Assembly (NCBI GenBank): GCA_019594025.1
Contig: JAFDUB010000010.1
Coordinates: 1 to 27,021, forward strand
Direction: 5' to 3'
Length of the DNA stretch: 27,021 nt
Source of the DNA: Thermoplasmata archaeon
Lineage (GTDB): Archaea; Thermoplasmatota; Thermoplasmata; Halarchaeoplasmatales; Halarchaeoplasmataceae
Shown here one piece after another: positions 22,518 through 27,021 of this stretch; position 1 is the stretch's first letter; each line of letters starts with the position of its first letter. A program made the translations under genes and the position numbers. Under the pieces are notes generated by a model. It was not told the DNA's origin. It was given only the letters and a program-made list of their open reading frames with translations, and searched no databases.

Positions 22518-23489
22518 CTATTTTCTCCAGGTTATATCGACTTCGTCCGTTCGATAATTTTGTATAACACCGCTTTTTTCGACAGGCGTCTCCGATCCCG
22601 CTTTATGCATCACAAAACCGGTCCAACCGATCATCGCACCGTTATCTACACAAAGCGGACCCGGAGGTGCGTAGGCCTTTGCTCCACGTTCCTCTGTCAT
22701 GACTTCTACCATCTCTCTAAGTCTTTTATTTCTAACAACCCCGCCTCCTAAAAGAACTTCCTTCTTTCCTGTATGAGCCAAAGCCCTCTCGGTCACCTCG
22801 GTTAACATGGCGAAGGTGGTTTCTTGAAGTGAGAAACAAAGGTCGTTCATCGGTGCTTTAGAATTCAATGCGGCGGTTAAAATACCTGAAAAAGAGACGT
22901 CCATACCTTTTACACTGTATGGTAGATCTATCAGAGAGTTACTCTTTTTCGCCTTTTTTTCTATAACCGGTCCCGCTGGAAACGGTATTCCATTCTCCCT
23001 CCCAAATTTGTCCAACATGTTACCTATCCCGATATCCAAGGTTTCGCCGAAAACTCTGTACTTACCACGGGTAAAGGCGATGATTTGAGTGTTGCCTCCC
23101 GAAGCGTACAAAAGAACCGGGTCGTCGCAGTCTGTTGTAAGTCTACCTACCTCTATGTGGGCGATACAGTGATTTACACCGACTAAAGGAACGTTTAAGG
23201 ACAGGGCTAAAGCTCTCGCGGCGGTGGCGACCGTTCTTAAGCACGGGCCGAGGCCAGGACCTTGTGAGAATGCAACCAACCCTATATCACTACGAACAAT
23301 ACCTGCCTTGGAGATCGCTTCTTCTAGTGTAGGTACGAACTCCTTTGCATGATGGTTCGCCGCCTCCCTAGGGTGAATCCCCTCTTTCGGTTTGTAGGTC
23401 TTCATAAGGTTGGCTAGAATGGTACCTTTTTCATCGAGAATACCGATACCTAGTGTATGGGCTGTACCCTCTAGTCCGACGATGTACAT
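22518..23489 (-). CDS. kae1: tRNA N6-threonylcarbamoyladenosine synthase subunit Kae1 (KEOPS)
   Basis: This 323-residue protein is Kae1 of the KEOPS complex, which transfers the threonylcarbamoyl group to A37 of ANN-decoding tRNAs. Family motifs are present: MYIVGLEGTAHTLGIG at the start, ANHHAKEFVPTLEEA, the metal-binding histidines in VNHCIAHIEVGR, the ASGGNTQ nucleotide loop and the LLGGGVVRNKRLREM block near the end. It is a stand-alone Kae1: no Bud32 kinase domain is fused, as happens in many euryarchaea, so bud32 should be elsewhere. It follows the small DUF5679 gene by 38 nt in the same direction. Confidence 0.95.
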   Translation of the reverse strand: MYIVGLEGTAHTLGIGILDEKGTILANLMKTYKPKEGIHPREAANHHAKEFVPTLEEAISKAGIVRSDIGLVAFSQGPGLGPCLRTVATAARALALSLNVPLVGVNHCIAHIEVGRLTTDCDDPVLLYASGGNTQIIAFTRGKYRVFGETLDIGIGNMLDKFGRENGIPFPAGPVIEKKAKKSNSLIDLPYSVKGMDVSFSGILTAALNSKAPMNDLCFSLQETTFAMLTEVTERALAHTGKKEVLLGGGVVRNKRLREMVEVMTEERGAKAYAPPGPLCVDNGAMIGWTGFVMHKAGSETPVEKSGVIQNYRTDEVDITWRK

Positions 23490-23527
23490 AAAAAAGAAAT
23501 AAAGAAAAGGGGGTTAAAGGTTTTTTC

Positions 23528-23674
23528 TTACTTGGATTTACCGATACGGTAGACACCGGTGCTGCAATCCGGGCATTCACCCTTTGTAGCAGGTCGGCCG
23601 TTCTTCATCGTTACTTCCTTCGCATTCTTCACCTTTACTTTTTTTCTACATTTTACACAATATGCTTCTACCAT
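23528..23674 (-). CDS. Small zinc-ribbon protein, DUF5679
   Basis: A 48-residue protein too short for most gene callers. It reads MVEAYCVKCRKK, then VTMKNGRPATKGECPDC, then STGVYRIGK. The two CxxC pairs (C6, C9, C32, C35) and the NGRPAT-KG-CP-C pattern are those of DUF5679, a small conserved family in archaea and some bacteria without known function. The start codon is followed by typical codon use, and GTGAAA lies just upstream. A TTTAATAG block about 35 nt upstream is a candidate TATA box. It precedes kae1 in the same direction. Confidence 0.85.
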   Translation of the reverse strand: MVEAYCVKCRKKVKVKNAKEVTMKNGRPATKGECPDCSTGVYRIGKSK

Positions 23675-23767
23675 GATTTTCACTGCGATGAGAATAGAGG
23701 TACGACTATTAAAGGTTTCCTTCGTAAACGTCTAATACTCTCTGCCTATCCGTGAGGGAAAAATAAC

Positions 23768-24103
23768 AGAGAACAGGTGATCGTAGTAAGCCCCTTTCTG
23801 TTTTCAGACGGCATTCATCTATGCGTCCTACCCGCCGGTCCCGGAATGGTCATCCCGGCATGTTTGGACTTGCTCCGGTGGGGAGTCGCCGTTTCATCGA
23901 TCCCTCCAGGTCTACGCTCTACGGGTTAACTCACTCTGCCTTGCGGCAGGTTTCGCACGCTTCACAGCTCACTGAAGGACGTGTCGTTTCTGCGCCCTTG
24001 CCGAGGCTCTCACCTCACCGCCTTGCGACGGTCCACCTTTTCCGCGGAGAGGGGACTTTCCTCAGGGTCGAACCCCGTCGGCCGTCCTCGATCTCCTGTT
24101 CAA
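23768..24103 (-). ncRNA. rnpB: RNase P RNA (archaeal, type A)
   Basis: The minus strand encodes the catalytic RNA that matures tRNA 5' ends. The universal core is recognisable: GAGGAAAGTCC (plus-strand positions 24053-24063 read in reverse), GATGAATGCC (23810-23819) and ACAGAAAGGGGCTTAC (around 23784-23800). The ends pair: GAACAGGAGATCG at 24101-24089 matches CGATCACCTGTTC at 23783-23771 in 12 of 13 positions, forming helix P1 with one A-A mismatch. A TATA box about 26 nt before the 5' end agrees with transcription starting directly at P1. A T-rich stretch at about 23756-23764 may end it. The length, about 335 nt, is normal for archaeal type A. Exact ends are estimates. Open frames overlapping this segment are not genes. 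Confidence 0.93.
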
Positions 24104-24122
24104 GCTAAGAGTGGTGTCTGGG

Positions 24123-24132
24123 GGTATATAAA
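24123..24132 (-). promoter_or_regulatory. TATA box of rnpB
   Basis: On the minus strand GTTTATATAC is centred about 26 nt from the predicted 5' end of helix P1 at 24101-24103. The distance is what archaeal promoters use. Confidence 0.7.
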
Positions 24133-24194
24133 CATGTTGCAGATAGTCATACATTTAAAATGACTTTAAATACAGCTAGGGGTGATTACGATCT

Positions 24195-24997
24195 ATGGCG
24201 AGTAACAGGTTCGTACCGTTAACCGAGGGCAATATAAAGGACATCGTATGCTGTCCCGGTGGAGCGGATATCGCGGGTAAAGAGATGAAGGGGGATATTT
24301 ACAAAACCCTCTCGTGGAGAAAGGAGATGATGGATAAAGGGATGGAAGGGATCGTTCATTATCGTGATGAGATCCAGCCGGTTTCGTAGAGTATATGCAG
24401 TCTGAAACCGCGCCAATGCCTATAATCGCCCCGGGTGCATGTACTCTTATGTGCTTTCACTGGAAAGTTCTCGGGAATAAAGAGCATCTGGAAAAGGAGT
24501 TTTTACTGCTTGAAAAGACTCTAGAAGGAGTTGAAGATCGATTCACTGGGATGGCGGTTTTAGCTTACGATCATCCATCTCACTTTCCCATAAGTATGAT
24601 GGAGCGTTTGGGATTTAACACAGTCGGTGCTCAGGACTACCTTCATCTGATGTGGAAACCTTTCGAAGAAGTTAAAGATAAACCGAGTTTTTCCACACAG
24701 GATCATTCTCCCAAGATCCCATCCTCCGAAGATCAAGTGATAATCGAGCAGGGATACAGTCACAGATGTGCATACAGCATCCACAACGCAAAAAGGATCC
24801 AAGAGGTTGTCAAAGAAATAGATTCAAAGAACATAACACATCTACTTCACACCGTTGACACAAGAAAGGAAGCGCTAAAGTACTCGGTTTCACCATGGAA
24901 CTGGGATTGGCTTTACATAAACGGAGAACGTGTCGAGATGATCAACGTCGACACCTCCCAACTTAAAAATAATATATTGAGCAGACTACATCAGTGA
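24195..24997 (+). pseudogene. GNAT acetyltransferase with thioredoxin-like C-terminal domain, frameshifted
   Basis: Two adjacent frames together read as one protein. The first (24195-24389) starts MASNRFVPLTEGNIKDI and ends after GMEGIVHYRDEI. The second, in the -1 frame, continues with AGFVEYM from 24377 and runs to 24997. MEGIVHYRDEI joined to PAGFVEY matches the beta-strand pair around the acyl-CoA region of GNAT proteins as I know them. The end of the second frame (EQGYSHRCAYSIHNAKRIQEV, then WLYINGERV) resembles the YoaP-type thioredoxin-like domain attached to some GNATs. The break lies between 24371 and 24386; no classical slippery heptamer is visible. It is a true frameshift mutation or a sequencing/assembly error. 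Promoter TTTAAATAC is near 24163-24171, GGTGAT near 24180. The 3' end overlaps the next gene by 7 nt. Confidence 0.65.
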
Positions 24998-25686
24998 ACG
25001 GTGGGCACTTCTTCACTCCTCAGCACCCACATGCCTTTCCACTGGCTGTACTCCAGCACTCCCTCGATCACCACCCAATCACCCTTGACCACCTCATCTT
25101 CAACGTACCAATTGTCGACTTCACAGCTCAACCTCCTATAGGGATGTTCCAGGGGACTGAGTATCAAGTGCGTACCTCGGGAAATGGTCCACAGGTCTTT
25201 AACTTCCCCGCGTATCTTAATGTTAGTCCCCTCGTACCACCTGGGATTTTCAAGTATGGAGTCAATCGGGATAAAACTCGAGCGGGTTTTTTCCACCAGT
25301 TTTACGGCATTAGATGAATCCACTCTCAATCGAATTGAAGAGCCATACTGCTCTACTCTGCCTTGAAAGGAAAAGGTGGCACCAGGAATGACGTGTTCCT
25401 TGTCTTTGATATCCTCCATGACATCCGGATCTATAAGCACCGCTATTTCATCGGTGTCCTCTGGGTCCCTCACGGTTACATGGGAAGTACCATAATAATT
25501 TCGCAGGTCCATCACGTATCCACGGGTGATGATGACCGTATCGAGATAACTATCGTCGATATCTACAATATCTATCTCGGGAGGTTCCTGTGATGCAGAG
25601 AGCAAGAAGAGGAACGAGGTACCTAGAAGAGATAAAAGACAGACGGCAAAAAGTACTCTATCCCCTTCGATATCGGTTATCTTCAT
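24991..25686 (-). CDS. Membrane-anchored OB-fold protein
   Basis: This 231-residue protein begins with a short charged segment and one hydrophobic helix (about residues 12-31) with no strong cleavage site, then an acidic segment. Two OB-fold-like regions follow: one at about 50-130 (ITRGYVMDLRNYYGTSHVTVRD, with GATFSFQGRVEQY) and one at about 150-225 (IKIRGEVKDLW, then WVVIEGVLEYSQW). They resemble tRNA_anti-type OB folds of secreted nuclease-associated proteins. The domain would face outside the cell or be anchored at the membrane. It begins 2 nt after the orc1 stop and is co-oriented, so the two are probably co-transcribed. Function unknown. A role in replication is suggested only by the neighbour and by nucleic-acid-binding potential. 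Confidence 0.7.
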   Translation of the reverse strand: MKITDIEGDRVLFAVCLLSLLGTSFLFLLSASQEPPEIDIVDIDDSYLDTVIITRGYVMDLRNYYGTSHVTVRDPEDTDEIAVLIDPDVMEDIKDKEHVIPGATFSFQGRVEQYGSSIRLRVDSSNAVKLVEKTRSSFIPIDSILENPRWYEGTNIKIRGEVKDLWTISRGTHLILSPLEHPYRRLSCEVDNWYVEDEVVKGDWVVIEGVLEYSQWKGMWVLRSEEVPTVH

Positions 25687-25687
25687 C

Positions 25688-26854
25688 TTATCTACTCAGC
25701 ATATCCGCCAGCCGAGTTTCCAGTACATCCGCCGGTATATCCGAGAGTGATACCTCTGTAGTTCGACCTTTGCTGGAAGACACCGTAGTGGTGTTCAAAA
25801 GACCGTGGTCGGAGATTGACTTCAGATACTTCCAGAACTGTGTATGAGCGAGCTTTTTTTGTACGAACTCCTCACACACCATGGCATAACAATCCTCGAC
25901 TTCACCAGTAGTTGTAAAAGGAGATGACCTGAGGAGCCGCACTGCGGACAGCAGTATCAGCTTTTCATTTGTATTTAATTCATGTATTTTTTCTTCGGTA
26001 AAATAAGGGTCTATGTCCGCCTTAGCAGCTCGTATGTTTTCAGCATCAATATCTCCCTTTCCTTTACCCTCTGCGATTAAAGCAGCTCTTTCTAGTAACT
26101 CTATACCAAAACGTGCGTCCCCTCTTTCAGAGGTAGCTGTTGTTGCTAGCAGTTTCAACTCCCCATCACCCAACGAATCCGGATGGAGGGCGAGTTTAGA
26201 ACGATATGAAAGTATATCAAGCAGTTCGTTTCTATCGTAAGAAGGAAACTTAACTCGGTTACCCCGTTTGAAAGTGCTCAAGGCGCTCTGTTCTAATAGT
26301 TCAAGAACGTTTTTCTGAGATATTAATAAGAGTGATAATCTCCCCTCAGGACTGATAGCCTCGTCTTCAAATCGTGAAAGAAGATATATCAGGTCCGAAC
26401 CGTCTCTTTGGACAAGGGTATCCACTTCATCAAGAACCACAAACAGATGGGTTTTTTTATTTTTAAGATGTTTTTGAAGGATCTCCAGCATATCTCCCAC
26501 GGAGAATCCACGGTCCGGGAAGTTGGAGTCGAAATGGGAAACAATCTTCCACATAGCCTGCTGTTTGTTAGACCTCCTTCTACAGTTGATAAATACATAA
26601 TCAATCCGCCGTCCTTTATTTTCCGCCCACTCTCTGTAGTCCATACAGAAGCGCTTTGCGGTAGCGGTCTTACCAGTACCTACGCTACCGTAGAGAAATA
26701 CGTTCTGTGATACGCCCGATTCTATTACCCTTCTGAACAATGTAAATAACTTATCCATCTGCTCTTCTCTGTTAGGTAGATGGTCAGGTACATAGTCGAA
26801 GGAGAGTTTTTTGGGATGCTTTATTATCCTCCCTGTGATTCTTTCGAAAGACAT
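25688..26854 (-). CDS. orc1: Replication initiator Orc1/Cdc6
   Basis: This 388-residue AAA+ protein is the archaeal origin-recognition and MCM-loading factor. It has LPNREEQ at 26-31 before the core, Walker A GSVGTGKT at 56-63, Walker B VVLDEVD at 139-145, a sensor 1 loop SLLLISQKN, and a C-terminal winged helix from about 300 onward (FWKYLKSISDHGLL). Length is typical. The ATG at 26854 has an A/T-rich block (TTAATAAATAAC) about 25-30 nt upstream that overlaps the end of the upstream gene, so it may be leaderless. Orc1 genes often lie near a replication origin, but here there is no intergenic room for one on the window side. Confidence 0.95.
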   Translation of the reverse strand: MSFERITGRIIKHPKKLSFDYVPDHLPNREEQMDKLFTLFRRVIESGVSQNVFLYGSVGTGKTATAKRFCMDYREWAENKGRRIDYVFINCRRRSNKQQAMWKIVSHFDSNFPDRGFSVGDMLEILQKHLKNKKTHLFVVLDEVDTLVQRDGSDLIYLLSRFEDEAISPEGRLSLLLISQKNVLELLEQSALSTFKRGNRVKFPSYDRNELLDILSYRSKLALHPDSLGDGELKLLATTATSERGDARFGIELLERAALIAEGKGKGDIDAENIRAAKADIDPYFTEEKIHELNTNEKLILLSAVRLLRSSPFTTTGEVEDCYAMVCEEFVQKKLAHTQFWKYLKSISDHGLLNTTTVSSSKGRTTEVSLSDIPADVLETRLADMLSR

Positions 26855-26874
26855 CTTTTACCCCGAGCTAAGGG

Positions 26875-27021
26875 TTATTTATTAATGTTTGCACCGCAGC
26901 TATCGCATACGGCCGCGTCGGCATATACTTCAGCGTTACATATGGGGCATCTTATTGTATCGCCACCTCCGAAGCCGGACACTTCTTCGTCAACCTCTTC
27001 CTCTTCGTCAACCTCTTCCTC
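26875..27021 (-). CDS. Partial: acidic protein with C-terminal zinc ribbon
   Basis: The 3' end of a gene that continues beyond the window. The 48 visible residues begin in an acidic repeat of EEEVDE units, pass a glycine-rich hinge (GFGGGD) and end in a zinc ribbon with IRCPICN and VCDSCGANIN, four cysteines in CxxC pairs. The stop TAA at 26875-26877 lies 20 nt from the orc1 start. The family cannot be named from the tail alone; archaeal proteins with such C-terminal ribbons are common. The acidic repeat arises from a tandem 18-bp DNA repeat. Confidence 0.75.
   Translation of the reverse strand, partial: EEEVDEEEEVDEEVSGFGGGDTIRCPICNAEVYADAAVCDSCGANINK
26986..27021. repeat. Tandem 18-bp direct repeat, two perfect copies at window edge
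   Basis: TTCGTCAACCTCTTCCTC occurs at 26986-27003 and again at 27004-27021 without mismatch. On the minus strand it encodes EEEVDE twice. The array may continue past the end of the window. Confidence 0.8.

Noticed and set aside
23821..24163. Plus-strand open frames of 60-95 codons
   Set aside because: They lie on the strand opposite RNase P RNA and are explained by its high G/C content.
24371..24386. Programmed -1 ribosomal frameshift site
   Set aside because: The overlap contains no X-XXY-YYZ heptamer and no clear downstream stem-loop; a mutation or sequencing error is simpler.
26855..27021. Replication origin next to orc1
   Set aside because: The space upstream of orc1 is occupied by another gene within 20 nt, and I find no origin-recognition-box-like repeats or long A/T-rich unwinding region there.
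1..27021. CRISPR arrays, tRNA or rRNA genes, classical riboswitches
   Set aside because: I read for regularly spaced repeats, cloverleaf ends with T-loop sequence and known conserved riboswitch cores, and saw none apart from RNase P RNA.

Overview
The window comes from an anaerobic archaeon, most likely a euryarchaeote in the broad sense. The evidence is an Orc1/Cdc6 initiator, an archaeal three-OB RPA with its COG3390 partner, MBF1, Kae1, an archaeal-type RNase P RNA, TATA boxes about 25-30 nt upstream of start codons, and several genes that look leaderless beside others with strong GGAGG/GGTGA sites. I cannot resolve the lineage further from the sequence alone.

Layout. Positions 1-515 hold only a gene remnant. 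Positions 515-8703 are one tightly overlapping 14-gene operon for a membrane-bound, ferredoxin-dependent, H2-evolving [NiFe] hydrogenase. It has the same gene order as mbhA-N of Thermococcales: a Mrp-type antiporter module (mbhA-H), then a hydrogenase/Complex-I-like module (mbhI-N). A HycI-type endopeptidase (8705-9151, minus) converges on it and probably processes MbhL. Positions 9235-14481 carry information-processing genes: an unknown winged-helix protein, MBF1, an unknown acidic protein, RPA plus its associated protein, and a RuvC/RNase H-like protein.

Positions 14532-21861 are the most unusual part. They form a 2-hydroxyacid (probably lactate) island of etfB-etfA, an FAD-dependent D-lactate-dehydrogenase-type gene, larA (nickel-pincer racemase family) and larE (cofactor sulfur insertion). 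A degraded malic-enzyme C-terminus lies on the left and an intact malic enzyme on the right, both in the same orientation. etfBA, the dehydrogenase and larA are visibly A/T-richer than the hydrogenase and replication genes. larE is much more G/C-rich, looks bacterial, and begins 6 nt after the malic enzyme stop codon. This suggests a mosaic assembled by transfer.

Read together, larA would interconvert lactate enantiomers and the dehydrogenase-EtfAB complex would oxidise D-lactate. By analogy with the Acetobacterium Lct system this would consume reduced ferredoxin while making NADH. The Mbh complex exchanges electrons between the same ferredoxin pool and H2 while moving ions, and malic enzyme links pyruvate to malate. 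This wiring is inference.

Positions 21912-27021 return to housekeeping genes: a zinc-ribbon membrane protein, Kae1, a DUF5679 protein, RNase P RNA (not protein-coding, minus strand), a frameshifted GNAT acetyltransferase, a membrane-anchored OB-fold protein, Orc1/Cdc6, and the 3' end of an acidic zinc-ribbon protein cut by the window edge.
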